Origin: an uncultured Mycoplasmatota bacterium
GTDB taxonomy: Bacteria > Bacillota_I > Bacilli_A > RF39 > UBA660
DNA: 28,374 nt
Reading direction: 5' to 3'
Assembly: GCA_900548725.1 (NCBI GenBank)
Contig: URLV01000014.1
Location: forward strand, 1 to 28,374
Numbering within the stretch: position 1 is the stretch's first letter; every line of letters begins with the position of its first letter. Below, piece by piece: positions 8,483 to 17,414 of the stretch. The notes under the pieces are model-generated. The model saw only the letters and a list, made by a program, of their open reading frames with translations. It made no database searches and had not been told where the DNA came from. A program made the translations under genes and the position numbers.

Positions 8483-8520
8483 AAAAAAATTTAATCGCTA
8501 AACATAGTTTTGGTTAAATT
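8483..8520 (-). terminator. Probable terminator of the acyltransferase-like gene
   Basis: Minus-strand AATTTAA/TTAAATT stem with an inner AAAC/GTTT pairing and two internal loops, followed by seven T. It lies 26 bases past the stop codon. Confidence 0.5.
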
Positions 8521-8545
8521 ATTTAATATTTATTAAATTATCTAT

Positions 8546-9409
8546 CTAATGAGTTTCAGAAACTTCAATTATCTTAGAACACTCCTCTTCCAATAATTTT
8601 GGATTGTCCAATATATATTCTAATAACTTTAATGATTTAGCAAAATAATAACCATCCGCAATTCTTTCATCCAAATTTACACCAATTTCACAAACACTTC
8701 TAATATTTTTATTACCATTTTTATCTAATAATTCCTTTAATTTTATTTCACCAAACGTAATAAGTCCAGAACAAGTACCAAAATTAGTAATATTATGATA
8801 AATTGCACCACACTTTATTGAACCTAAGTTAGATACAATAATAGAACTATAATATAAATTATCTTTAACTAACTTTCTTGGAAGGATACCAAACTTATCA
8901 CATATTTTTAATACACCAACAATTGGTACTCTTAAAATATTAGGTAATTTACCTAAAATATCTATAGCATTATTAGCACCATTCTTACTTATATTGCCCT
9001 CTTTTTTACTTCTAATATAATCCACCTTATCTTTTATTTTCTTACTTATGCTAAATATATTATCTTTTTCATCTATAGGAATTAGTAACATAATCTCTTC
9101 ACTTTTATCATCAAAAGATATTTTAGCCACAAAAGAAATTACTATATCTCTATGTTCGTATAAATGTCTATTTTTAACATAATAATTTAATTTTGATCTA
9201 TTATATATAGTCTTTGCTAAAGCAGTAATAAATGCATGAAAATATGTAATATCTTTATTAACTACTTTCAATTTTTTCATATATTCAACTAAATTCGTAA
9301 CATTCACATCACTATTTATATAGACATCACTATCACATCTATCAGGTTTAATATCAATCATTATTTGATTTAAACCACTTATATTTTTTATTCTTCTATC
9401 TTTCTTCAT
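8546..9409 (-). CDS. E2/CAT-fold acyltransferase-like protein lacking catalytic His
   Basis: Protein of 287 residues matching the catalytic domain of 2-oxoacid dehydrogenase E2 acyltransferases (CAT superfamily), with no lipoyl or peripheral subunit-binding domain. Recognisable parts are TYFHAFITALAKTIY near 55-69, IVSNLGSIKCG near 191-201 and the C-terminal motif. The E2 signature DHRVIDG is read here as DERIADG (247-253), so Glu248 replaces the catalytic His while the Asp and Gly are kept. It is therefore unlikely to work by the standard mechanism; it may be a binding protein or use another chemistry (inference). No E1 or E3 gene is nearby. ATG start with AGAGGTAAAG upstream. An extended -10 (TGTTATACT, -10 hexamer at 9428-9433) may supply a promoter. 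Confidence 0.75.
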   Translation of the reverse strand: MKKDRRIKNISGLNQIMIDIKPDRCDSDVYINSDVNVTNLVEYMKKLKVVNKDITYFHAFITALAKTIYNRSKLNYYVKNRHLYEHRDIVISFVAKISFDDKSEEIMLLIPIDEKDNIFSISKKIKDKVDYIRSKKEGNISKNGANNAIDILGKLPNILRVPIVGVLKICDKFGILPRKLVKDNLYYSSIIVSNLGSIKCGAIYHNITNFGTCSGLITFGEIKLKELLDKNGNKNIRSVCEIGVNLDERIADGYYFAKSLKLLEYILDNPKLLEEECSKIIEVSETH

Positions 9410-9446
9410 ATCTTTACCTCTATTAACAGTATAACATATATTTATT

Positions 9447-9770
9447 TTACTTAAATAATTTTTCTAATATTTTACCAATATTTTTAAAGCCTTTATTAAG
9501 TACAGTGTCTATTCCCATAGAAATATGATAACCTAAATTACTATATTGATTTTTATAATCTGTTTCATCTCTTACATATTCTTTAATATCTATTTCTTTA
9601 CCATTTTTAATATCACGTTCAAATTCTTCCATTTTTTTATCAGTTATAATTTTATTTTTACTAGCAATATTATAATATCCTAAACTATCCATAACATATA
9701 AAGAAATATATATTATAAACAATATTAATAATACTCTTAAAAATATATTTTTCTTTTTCTTTTCTTCCAT
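9447..9770 (-). CDS. Small membrane protein coupled to spoIIP
   Basis: Protein of 107 residues with a Lys-rich start, one transmembrane helix at about 8-28 and a charged, probably extracytoplasmic, tail of about 78 residues. I do not recognise the family. The ATG at 9770 is chosen because GGGTGA lies 5 bases upstream, inside the last codons of spoIIP; a GTG at 9779 is also open. The spoIIP stop (TGA, 9772-9774) is one base from this ATG, so translation is coupled. The pairing suggests a role in the same sporulation step, for example in the engulfment complex, but that rests on position only. Confidence 0.65.
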   Translation of the reverse strand: MEEKKKKNIFLRVLLILFIIYISLYVMDSLGYYNIASKNKIITDKKMEEFERDIKNGKEIDIKEYVRDETDYKNQYSNLGYHISMGIDTVLNKGFKNIGKILEKLFK

Positions 9771-9771
9771 A

Positions 9772-10638
9772 TCATTCACCCAAATAATTTTTTATTGCAA
9801 GAGCTAAAACACTTAAAGTATTAGAAACACTTTCATACGTGCTATCAGGCCCACCAACTTCAATTAATACACAATTTTTATTAAAATCTTGATTATATAC
9901 ACTATTTTTTCTAGTAAATATTCCTCTAGATATTGTTTTATTTATTTTTTCTACTTCATTAACCAATTTTTCTGCAACTGCTAGATTATCATAATAATCA
10001 TAATTATTACCCATTACAAACATTATCTTTGCATAATCTACTCCATCCACTGTTACATTGCTTAAATTGTAATTAACACTATCTCTATGTAAATCTATAT
10101 ATAATTCTAAATCATTCATTCCTAAATTATTTAACCAATATTTGCTAACTTGATATGCATTATTATAATTAACACCCAATTTGTTCATATCTGTTTTTAA
10201 ATCACTATTTTCAACTATTACTCCAATATTATATTGTTTTAATAAATCTTTAAGAATATAAGATGCAGTATGCACTGTAGGAGTTAAATTATAATTTTCT
10301 ATCGTTCTATATTCTTCTGTTTGATGAGTATTATAAACATATATTCTAGGTTTTAATTCTTCTTCATCCTTATCTACTTCTTTAAACATAACTTTATCAA
10401 ATTTTATTTTATCAAAATTAGTTAATCCAACATTTATTAAATATTCACCCTTAATATTTATATTTTTTAAATCTAATTCATTAACACTAGTCTTCTTTAA
10501 AAAATTAATAAATCTATTATTTTTAAATATACTTAATTTACTTAATATAAATGCAAACGAAAAAGATATTAAAAGTATAAATATTATTTTTCTATACGAA
10601 ATACGTTTATATTTTTTACTCTTAAATATCTTTTTCAT
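9772..10638 (-). CDS. spoIIP: Stage II sporulation protein P (SpoIIP)
   Basis: Membrane-anchored peptidoglycan amidase/endopeptidase that, with SpoIID and SpoIIM, drives septal wall thinning and engulfment (family knowledge). It has 288 residues: a basic N-terminus, a transmembrane helix at about 20-36, a linker, and the SpoIIP domain from about 95. Motifs are RIYVYNTHQTEEYR (His and Glu), LYIDLHRDS, VMGNN and VLIEVGGPDSTYE, the conserved zinc-enzyme set. It is shorter than Bacillus SpoIIP (about 400) because the linker is short. ATG at 10638 follows GGTGAT at 4-5 bases; an ATG 12 bases upstream overlaps that site and is rejected. No clear SigE/SigF promoter was found in the 55 bases between it and polC. 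spoIID and spoIIM are not in the window. Confidence 0.9.
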   Translation of the reverse strand: MKKIFKSKKYKRISYRKIIFILLISFSFAFILSKLSIFKNNRFINFLKKTSVNELDLKNINIKGEYLINVGLTNFDKIKFDKVMFKEVDKDEEELKPRIYVYNTHQTEEYRTIENYNLTPTVHTASYILKDLLKQYNIGVIVENSDLKTDMNKLGVNYNNAYQVSKYWLNNLGMNDLELYIDLHRDSVNYNLSNVTVDGVDYAKIMFVMGNNYDYYDNLAVAEKLVNEVEKINKTISRGIFTRKNSVYNQDFNKNCVLIEVGGPDSTYESVSNTLSVLALAIKNYLGE

Positions 10639-10693
10639 AATTATCACCATATATATAATAATACATATAGTTTAAAAATATTGTTACATTTTG

Positions 10694-13600
10694 TTAGAAT
10701 AAACTTAATTGACTAGATTCTGGTAAATCTTTAAGTACTCCAAGTGTTCTTAATCTTTCTATTGCTGTTTGATTTACTTTTCCTCTATTTTGTAAGTCTT
10801 CTATACTTATGAATTTACCTTTCTTTCTTTCTTCTACTATTTGATTACATACTTGTACACCTAGTCCATCTAAACTACGCCAAGGAAGTATTAAGCTTTT
10901 ACCATCTTCATCAATTGTAAAGTATTTTGCATCACTTTTTTCTACATTTATATTTTTGAAACTTAATCCACGACATGTCATTTCAAGTGCTAAATATAAT
11001 ACATCAAGTGTATTAGATTCTTTATTTGTCATTTCATATCCTTTATTTTGTAATTCTTCTATTTTAGCACGTATTGCACTCTCACCTTTTATCATTGATT
11101 CTACATCAAAGTCATCACAACGTATTGAGAAATAAGCTGCATAATACCATATAGGATAATGTACTTTAAAGTATGCAATTCTAAATGCACTTATTACATA
11201 TGCTGCTGCATGAGCTTTTGGGAACATATATTTTATTTTTCTACATGAATCTATAAACCAATCTTCTATTTTGGCATCTCTCATTTCTTTTTCCCAAATT
11301 TTCCATGTTTCAGGATCTTTACTTGCTTTTCCCTTACGTACAAATTCCATTATTTTAAATGCTTTTTTAGGTTCTAACCCATGATACATCAAGTATACCA
11401 TTATATCGTCACGACACCCAATAACATCTTTAAAATCTACTACATTATTACGTATTAAATCTTGTGCATTACCAAGCCAAACATCAGTACCATGTGATAA
11501 ACCTGATATTTTAATTAGTTCTGAAAATGTTCCTGGTTTTGTATCTACAAGCATTCCTATAACAAATTTCGTACCAAATTCTGGAACTCCTAATGTACCA
11601 GTTTCACACATAATTTGTTCTTTAGTTACCCCTAATGGTTCAGGTGATTTAAATATATCCATAGTTGCTTTATCATCTAAGGGAACTTTTGTTACATCCA
11701 TGCCAGATAAATCTTGAAGCATACGTAAAACTGTCGGATCATCGTGTCCAAGTATATCAAGTTTTAAAACATCTTGATCGATTGCATGGTAATCAAAATG
11801 TGTTGTTCTCCATGCACTAGTTGGGTCATCAGCTGGAAATTGGAATGGAGTAAAATCAAATACATCCATATATCCGGGTATAACAACTATTCCTCCTGGA
11901 TGTTGTCCAGTAGTTCTTTTAATACCAGTACATCCTATAGCAAGTCTTTCTATTTCTACACTTCTTAAATTTATTCCTTTTTCCTCACAATAGCCTTTAA
12001 CAAAACCATATGCAGTTTTCTCAGCAACTGTACCAATTGTACCAGCACGATAAACATTATCTACACCAAATAATACTTTAGTATATTCATGTGCACTAGC
12101 TTGATTATCTCCAGAAAAGTTTAAATCTATATCAGGAACTTTATCTGCATTAAAACCTAAGAATGTTGCAAATGGCATATCTTGCCCAGCTTTTTCAAAT
12201 AGTATATTACAATTAGGACACATCTTATCTGGTAAATCAAACCCACTAGAATATTCACTACCTAATGCTCTACCGTCATCAAATTCAAATACACTTTTTT
12301 TACATTTACTACAAACATAATGTGCTGGAAGTGGATTAACTTCAGTTATACCCATCATCGTAGCAACAAAAGAAGAACCTACACTACCTCGTGAACCAAC
12401 TAAATATCCATCATCGTTAGAGTGCTTAACAAGCTTTTGTGCAATTAAATATATAACGTCAAATCCTCCACCAATTATTCCACCTAAACTCTTCTTAGTT
12501 TCTTTATCTAATTTTTCATCACTTAATTCTTCTTCACTATTTTTCTTTATATTTTCTTTAGTTAATTCATAAACTTTATCATAACCTTCTTTAACTATAG
12601 AACTTAAATTCTCCATAAATTTTATTTCAAATTCTTCATCACTTAAATCAGGATACATTTCTTTAGTATTTTCACTAACTAATTTTAAAATACCATCTCC
12701 ATACAACTCTTGTGCTATACGTTTTTCAATATTTGTTGGAAGTGGATCACCATACATACTATGTGCTTTATCAAATACCAAGTTATATACTTCAGTACGT
12801 GAATCTCCCATCTTAGGTGAAAAAGGTATTCCACCAGTTTCTATTATAACTTCAATAATATCTACCATATCAGCAATCTTTTTAGGATTATCTATAACTA
12901 ATTCATGTGCTAATTCATCACCAAGATATGAAAAATCATCTAGCATTTCATTTGTTGTTCTTAAATGATTTTCAGGAATATGAATTATATTGCTTCTATT
13001 TAGTGGATGCCTTCCACCTCCAGGAACTTTTTGATTAATAATAATTTCTCTATAAATCTTATCTTCTTTATTTAAGTAATGTACATCTCCTGTAGCAACC
13101 ATAATTTTTCCTTGATCTTTAGTACATTCAATAATCTTTTTAATTGTACTTTCAAGTTCATACTCATTTTGAAAATCATTTTGATCTATTAAATGAGAAT
13201 AACAATCTTTAGGTTGTACTTCAACATAATCATAAAAATCTATTATAGTTCTAAGCTCCTCTTCACTCTTACTTCTAGCTTCAATAAATACTTCAGATTC
13301 ATAACATCCACTACCAACTAATATACCTTCTCTCAATTCCTCTAATTTACTTCTCAATATTCTTGGCGTTTTATATAAGTAGATAGTGTTAGCATAACTA
13401 ATAATCTTAAATAAATTTTTTAATCCAGTTTTATTTTTAACTAATAAGTTAACATGATAAGTACGTCCATATTTATGTATTTCTTTTTTATCAACTAAAT
13501 TATTTAATTCATTAACATTTTCATATTTTTTACTAGCTAATTTTTTTAACATTTTATAAAGTACTAATGCAGTTCCTTCTGCATCATAATCTGCTCTATG

Positions 13601-15229
13601 GTGTGCATCTTCTGCCCAAGGTACATCATATCTCTTAACTAATGCAGATAAACCATGTTTAGAATATTCTGAATCTAATGCACGAGATAATTCTAATGTA
13701 TCTATCACTGTATTATCAAATGTACCTAAATTATATTTTTTATAAGCCATTTCTAAGAAAGATGTATCAAATTTAGCATTATGTGCAACCATAGGATAAT
13801 CTTTAAACCATTCTATAAATCTTTTTACAACAGTTTCTTCATCATCTTTACCTCTTAACATATCATCAGTAATATTTGTAAGCTCTGTTATTTTATATGG
13901 CAATGGTCTTTTTGGATCAATAAGTTCATCAAATCTATCTATTATTTCTCCATTATTTATAAGTACTGCACCAATTTCAATTATTTGGTCATTACCACCG
14001 GCATTAAAACCCGTTGTTTCTAAATCGAATACACAATATGTTGTATTTAATAAATCAAAATCACGTTCTCTAGTAACTATTCTTATAGTATCATCAACAA
14101 GTGTTAATTCACATCCATATATTGCTTTAAATTTATCTTTATCTTCTTTTCCTTTATTGTAATCAGTAACAAAATGATATACATCTGGAAATGATTGACA
14201 TCCATTATGGTCTGTTATACCAATTGCCTTATGTCCCCATGATGTTACAGTTTTTAAAAGTTTCTTTGCATCAACGCAACCATCCATTTGACTCATCATA
14301 GTATGTGCATGAAGTTCAATTCTTTTTTCTTCGCTATCATCAACTACACTAACATCTTTACTTTCTATACTTGTTATATCTCTTAAATTAAGTACCATAT
14401 CATGAGCATACTGATCATTCTTAACATATCCTCTAAATCTATACCATTTTCCTTCTTTAACTTTTTTACAAATATTCTTAAACTCTTCTTCATCTTTAGA
14501 AAATATTTTAGCAAGTATACTATCAGTTTTATCACTTATCTTAAGTGTTAATATTTTAAAATTACTTTTACTAGATTCAAATACTTCACTACCAAATACA
14601 TATGCTTTAACACAAATATTATTATCTTCACCCATAATACTATCAATAGTAGTTACTTTAGTTTTTATTTCTTCTCCCATTATTATAGGATTATCATGCT
14701 TTTCAACTATTATTTCTTTCCTAGATTCATTAATATCTTTCTTTACTTCTTCTTTTAATTTTAAATTTAATATACTCTCTATATTTATATTTTTATATCC
14801 AAAACTATCTAATTTATTTATAATATTTTTACTTTCTCTTTTAATTAAATCTTCTTCAACATTACTACTAACTTCAATACTAATAATATTATCTTTAATA
14901 CTAATATTATTATTTAATATACTACTAATAGAAGGTCTATCTTTAACTAAATTATTTAATAAATATTTAAAGTATTCTATTATATCTTCATCTTTAATAT
15001 TATTATTATTAAATATTATATTTATTTTACTAACACCATCTATTCCTTTACTACAAAGATTAATTAAATTAGTAGCATTTAATGGATTTATAAAACTATT
15101 ATTTTCTATATAAACACACCAAGTTTCTTCTAATTTATTTACAATAACTTTAATAACTTTAGAATCTTTAAAGTCATCTATATCATTAAAACATATTTTA
15201 TTAAAAAATCTTTCAAGTTTATTATCCAT
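10694..15229 (-). CDS. polC: DNA polymerase III alpha subunit, PolC type
   Basis: Gram-positive replicative polymerase with built-in proofreading; 1511 residues. Domains in order: a variable N-terminal region (about 1-180), an OB fold (about 200-300), the first PHP part (ELHAHTMMSQMDG, about 306), a DEDDh exonuclease (FDLETTG near 401, AHNAKFD, HRADYD near 543), the rest of PHP, a four-Cys zinc finger (CSKC near 975, CPNC), the catalytic palm (PDIDLNF near 1033) and a C-terminal helix-hairpin-helix region. It ends in QLSLF, a textbook beta-clamp-binding motif at the very C-terminus. ATG at 15229 is chosen for the AGGGTGG site 5 bases upstream; an ATG 24 bases earlier lacks one. Length is slightly above the usual 1430-1470 owing to the N-terminal region. 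Confidence 0.96.
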   Translation of the reverse strand: MDNKLERFFNKICFNDIDDFKDSKVIKVIVNKLEETWCVYIENNSFINPLNATNLINLCSKGIDGVSKINIIFNNNNIKDEDIIEYFKYLLNNLVKDRPSISSILNNNISIKDNIISIEVSSNVEEDLIKRESKNIINKLDSFGYKNINIESILNLKLKEEVKKDINESRKEIIVEKHDNPIIMGEEIKTKVTTIDSIMGEDNNICVKAYVFGSEVFESSKSNFKILTLKISDKTDSILAKIFSKDEEEFKNICKKVKEGKWYRFRGYVKNDQYAHDMVLNLRDITSIESKDVSVVDDSEEKRIELHAHTMMSQMDGCVDAKKLLKTVTSWGHKAIGITDHNGCQSFPDVYHFVTDYNKGKEDKDKFKAIYGCELTLVDDTIRIVTRERDFDLLNTTYCVFDLETTGFNAGGNDQIIEIGAVLINNGEIIDRFDELIDPKRPLPYKITELTNITDDMLRGKDDEETVVKRFIEWFKDYPMVAHNAKFDTSFLEMAYKKYNLGTFDNTVIDTLELSRALDSEYSKHGLSALVKRYDVPWAEDAHHRADYDAEGTALVLYKMLKKLASKKYENVNELNNLVDKKEIHKYGRTYHVNLLVKNKTGLKNLFKIISYANTIYLYKTPRILRSKLEELREGILVGSGCYESEVFIEARSKSEEELRTIIDFYDYVEVQPKDCYSHLIDQNDFQNEYELESTIKKIIECTKDQGKIMVATGDVHYLNKEDKIYREIIINQKVPGGGRHPLNRSNIIHIPENHLRTTNEMLDDFSYLGDELAHELVIDNPKKIADMVDIIEVIIETGGIPFSPKMGDSRTEVYNLVFDKAHSMYGDPLPTNIEKRIAQELYGDGILKLVSENTKEMYPDLSDEEFEIKFMENLSSIVKEGYDKVYELTKENIKKNSEEELSDEKLDKETKKSLGGIIGGGFDVIYLIAQKLVKHSNDDGYLVGSRGSVGSSFVATMMGITEVNPLPAHYVCSKCKKSVFEFDDGRALGSEYSSGFDLPDKMCPNCNILFEKAGQDMPFATFLGFNADKVPDIDLNFSGDNQASAHEYTKVLFGVDNVYRAGTIGTVAEKTAYGFVKGYCEEKGINLRSVEIERLAIGCTGIKRTTGQHPGGIVVIPGYMDVFDFTPFQFPADDPTSAWRTTHFDYHAIDQDVLKLDILGHDDPTVLRMLQDLSGMDVTKVPLDDKATMDIFKSPEPLGVTKEQIMCETGTLGVPEFGTKFVIGMLVDTKPGTFSELIKISGLSHGTDVWLGNAQDLIRNNVVDFKDVIGCRDDIMVYLMYHGLEPKKAFKIMEFVRKGKASKDPETWKIWEKEMRDAKIEDWFIDSCRKIKYMFPKAHAAAYVISAFRIAYFKVHYPIWYYAAYFSIRCDDFDVESMIKGESAIRAKIEELQNKGYEMTNKESNTLDVLYLALEMTCRGLSFKNINVEKSDAKYFTIDEDGKSLILPWRSLDGLGVQVCNQIVEERKKGKFISIEDLQNRGKVNQTAIERLRTLGVLKDLPESSQLSLF

Positions 15230-15258
15230 TACTACCACCCTACTTACTAACATTAATT

Positions 15259-15287
15259 ATTATATCAAAGATAAAAATTTATTTCAT
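15259..15287 (-). promoter_or_regulatory. Extended -10 promoter of polC
   Basis: Minus strand TGATATAAT (-10 hexamer 15259-15264, with extended TG) and a weak ATGAAA 17 bases upstream (15282-15287). It directly abuts the terminator of the surface-protein gene. Confidence 0.55.
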
Positions 15288-15316
15288 TAAAAAAAGTATT
15301 ATTTCTAACACTTTTT
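15288..15316 (-). terminator. Terminator of the surface-protein gene
   Basis: Minus-strand AAAAAGTGTT pairs with AATACTTTTT (one G-U) around a 6-base loop, with a T run in the right arm and tail. Confidence 0.75.
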
Positions 15317-15328
15317 AAATTTATTTTT

Positions 15329-17164
15329 TTATTGTACTACATATGGATTATTTATTGTTCCATCACCTTTAGAAATAGTAACAGTATTTTTTAATTGTAC
15401 TGCTGGTCTTGCTTGCATTCCTAGTGAAAATTGAACACTCATTTCATCTGTTAATCCTTTATAACTAAATGCATAAGCTTTATCTGAATCAGAACCAAAT
15501 TGTCCTAATGATAATGTCCACCAATTAAAATCTTTACCTAAATAAAAATCATCATTATATCCATATTCCCAATCTGGATCTGCTACTTCACCTGCAAACA
15601 CTACTTCATCTGCTGTTAAAGTTCCTACATACATAATGGTAGAATTATCTGAATATTTTGTCATTACTGTACCATTGCATTTTAATGTTGGACTTTTTGT
15701 TGCCATATTTTCTAACCTAACTTTTGTTTCATAATCAAAAGCCGTTTTATTAGTATAATAATTTTGTTTATCAATAGTAGTTGATAAAGTTGTTGTTCCA
15801 CTAGCATAAGCTTTTTCATTCATACACCAATTTCCTGATTTTAAATTTGTTAAATTATCTTTTAGGGAATCTGTTTGAAAAGTTTTAAAAAGATTAACTA
15901 AAGCACTATCAGCACTACTACTAGGATTTAAATAATTTGCTTTATATAATCCATTAGTATTGTCAATCCCCCAATTTGCTGCTCCTAACTTAGAATCAAG
16001 CTCACCATTAGTCTTTTCACAAACATTATTTTTATTTTCCAAGATAATTTTAATACTTCCGTCACCTTCTATCCTAACAATTCTCCAACACATTCCAGCA
16101 TAATCTATATAATTATCATCAACATTTCCTCTATAATAATAACTTATGCCATCATTATCCTCTATTTTTGATAATGTCTGTTCTGTTTTGGTTTCTTCAA
16201 CTGACTTATAAAAAGTTAAATCATTTGTACTAGAATCAAAAGCAAGTAATTTTTTTGTCCACTTATTAGGACAATAAACATACTTGCCAACGGCATCTTG
16301 TGCTGTTTTTGTATAGTCTACTGATGCTTTTTGAGCTTCTTCCGGAGTATTACCAATGCTCCACGAATATGGATTACAGTCAGAATTATTCATATTAACA
16401 ACTTCTTCTCCATCAATCATGTTTCCAGTTTTATAAGTAGCTATTTCATTACCAGGATTTGTTAATGGAACTTCTCTATAAACCGTAGTTCCTACACCTA
16501 ACATAGCATTATCTATGATTGCTTTCTTTAATGTTCCTGTATCATTTTTATATGGATTATTTACTGTTAATGCATTTATATCTACTATATTTACTTTTGC
16601 ACTAAATGTTTTATTCATATCTGTACTTTGATCAACATTCATTTCCTTATATGTTATTGTTAATTTGTATGCTTGTGTATGTGTTGTATCTATTGTATTT
16701 GTTATCATTACTGATAATGTACTTGTACTTGGAAATTGTTTTTCTGTACTTACCCCATTACATGTTCCATCAACTGTACCTGTTATAGTTCCATCACTTG
16801 CTAAACTAAAACCCTCTTTTAGATATGAAGTACATGTTAATGTGTATACTAAGTCTTCTTGTCTTGATAATTCATTAACAATATTTTCTAATGCTGCGCC
16901 ATATGTAACATCACTATTACCTTTATTAGTTGCAGTAAATATTTTTTCTACAGAATAACCTGGTTCTGCATTGTTTATCCCTTGTACTACGTTAGTATTT
17001 TCTCCATATTCTAGTACTAGATTTGCTGTCGTTACACTTATTGATTTTGTATTAGTATTTCCAGTTATTTTAGTTAAAAAATATGCATATGTTAAACCTA
17101 TTAAGATTAAACTAACTAATATTATTCCTGTTATACTAACTATTATTTTTTGCTTACGATTCAT
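15329..17164 (-). CDS. Exported surface protein with SipW/TasA-type signal peptide
   Basis: Secreted protein of 611 residues. Residues 1-35 form a signal of the kind cleaved by the SipW signal peptidase: basic start (MNRKQK), hydrophobic core, then GLTYAYF (compare TasA-like GxTYAYF). A TasA/camelysin-like beta region follows (about 40-200, with ATNKGNSDVTY). The C-terminal half contains AGMCWRIVRIEGDGSIKII and a final block with WWTLSLG and RPAVQLK, which resembles repeat-bearing surface proteins (DUF6273-like) of gut Bacilli. No LPxTG or other anchor is present, and no sipW or tasA lies nearby. Base composition is visibly less AT-extreme than its neighbours. ATG with GGAG 11 bases upstream, a long spacing, and the start sits in the loop of a perfect inverted repeat. 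It is monocistronic. Role in adhesion or biofilm matrix is inference. Confidence 0.75.
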   Translation of the reverse strand: MNRKQKIIVSITGIILVSLILIGLTYAYFLTKITGNTNTKSISVTTANLVLEYGENTNVVQGINNAEPGYSVEKIFTATNKGNSDVTYGAALENIVNELSRQEDLVYTLTCTSYLKEGFSLASDGTITGTVDGTCNGVSTEKQFPSTSTLSVMITNTIDTTHTQAYKLTITYKEMNVDQSTDMNKTFSAKVNIVDINALTVNNPYKNDTGTLKKAIIDNAMLGVGTTVYREVPLTNPGNEIATYKTGNMIDGEEVVNMNNSDCNPYSWSIGNTPEEAQKASVDYTKTAQDAVGKYVYCPNKWTKKLLAFDSSTNDLTFYKSVEETKTEQTLSKIEDNDGISYYYRGNVDDNYIDYAGMCWRIVRIEGDGSIKIILENKNNVCEKTNGELDSKLGAANWGIDNTNGLYKANYLNPSSSADSALVNLFKTFQTDSLKDNLTNLKSGNWCMNEKAYASGTTTLSTTIDKQNYYTNKTAFDYETKVRLENMATKSPTLKCNGTVMTKYSDNSTIMYVGTLTADEVVFAGEVADPDWEYGYNDDFYLGKDFNWWTLSLGQFGSDSDKAYAFSYKGLTDEMSVQFSLGMQARPAVQLKNTVTISKGDGTINNPYVVQ

Positions 17165-17170
17165 TCGTAA
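17154..17170. repeat. Inverted repeat around the surface-gene start codon
   Basis: Perfect 6-bp arms TTACGA/TCGTAA with a 5-base centre that holds the ATG. In mRNA it would form a short hairpin on the initiation codon. The half-site ATGAATCGTAA also occurs at the right end of both 70-bp repeats. Confidence 0.7.
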
Positions 17171-17199
17171 TCACACTCCTTTTTTATTTTGACAATACT

Positions 17200-17228
17200 A
17201 TTATAATAAATATTTAATCTAATATGAA
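17200..17228 (-). promoter_or_regulatory. Putative promoter of the surface-protein gene
   Basis: Minus strand TTCATA (17223-17228), 17-base spacer, TATAAT (17200-17205). The leader would be about 30 bases. The C/G homopolymer lies about 95 bases upstream of the -35. Confidence 0.55.
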
Positions 17229-17323
17229 CGTGCCTATAGTACTAATATTAAATCATATTTAAAACAAATAATTTGTCATTTTTTAATACACAAAAAAGAC
17301 TATATATTTTCACTTCTTTATAA

Positions 17324-17334
17324 CCCCCCCCCCC
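17324..17334. repeat. C11 homopolymer (G11 on the surface-gene strand)
   Basis: Eleven consecutive C in a region of about 20% G+C, directly joined to the 70-bp repeat (the last C is also the repeat's first base). No other C or G run of comparable length was noticed. Such tracts slip during replication and are classical phase-variation sites; they are also prone to sequencing and assembly errors, so the count is uncertain. Confidence 0.85.
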
Positions 17335-17403
17335 GAACAAATTTTCGAGGTCGGGAGAGAAGTTATACAATCTTATTTTCATCTTTTTTATGAATCGTAA
17401 ATT
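17334..17403. repeat. 70-bp dispersed direct repeat, copy B
   Basis: Identical to 1-70 at 68 of 70 positions and in the same orientation. It contains a CCCGA/TCGGG inverted repeat (17332-17355) and an inner CGAA/TTCG pair, and ends with ATGAATCGTAAATT. It lies between an unknown gene and the C tract upstream of the surface-protein gene. Confidence 0.9.
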
Positions 17404-17414
17404 AAAATATTTAA

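Noticed and set aside
9772..9774. Mycoplasma-type recoding of TGA as tryptophan
   Set aside because: spoIIP ends at TGA at its expected C-terminus, and tryptophans in conserved motifs are TGG.
16606..17192. Plus-strand frames opposite the surface-protein gene
   Set aside because: They mirror the surface gene, lack Shine-Dalgarno sequences, and resemble no known protein.
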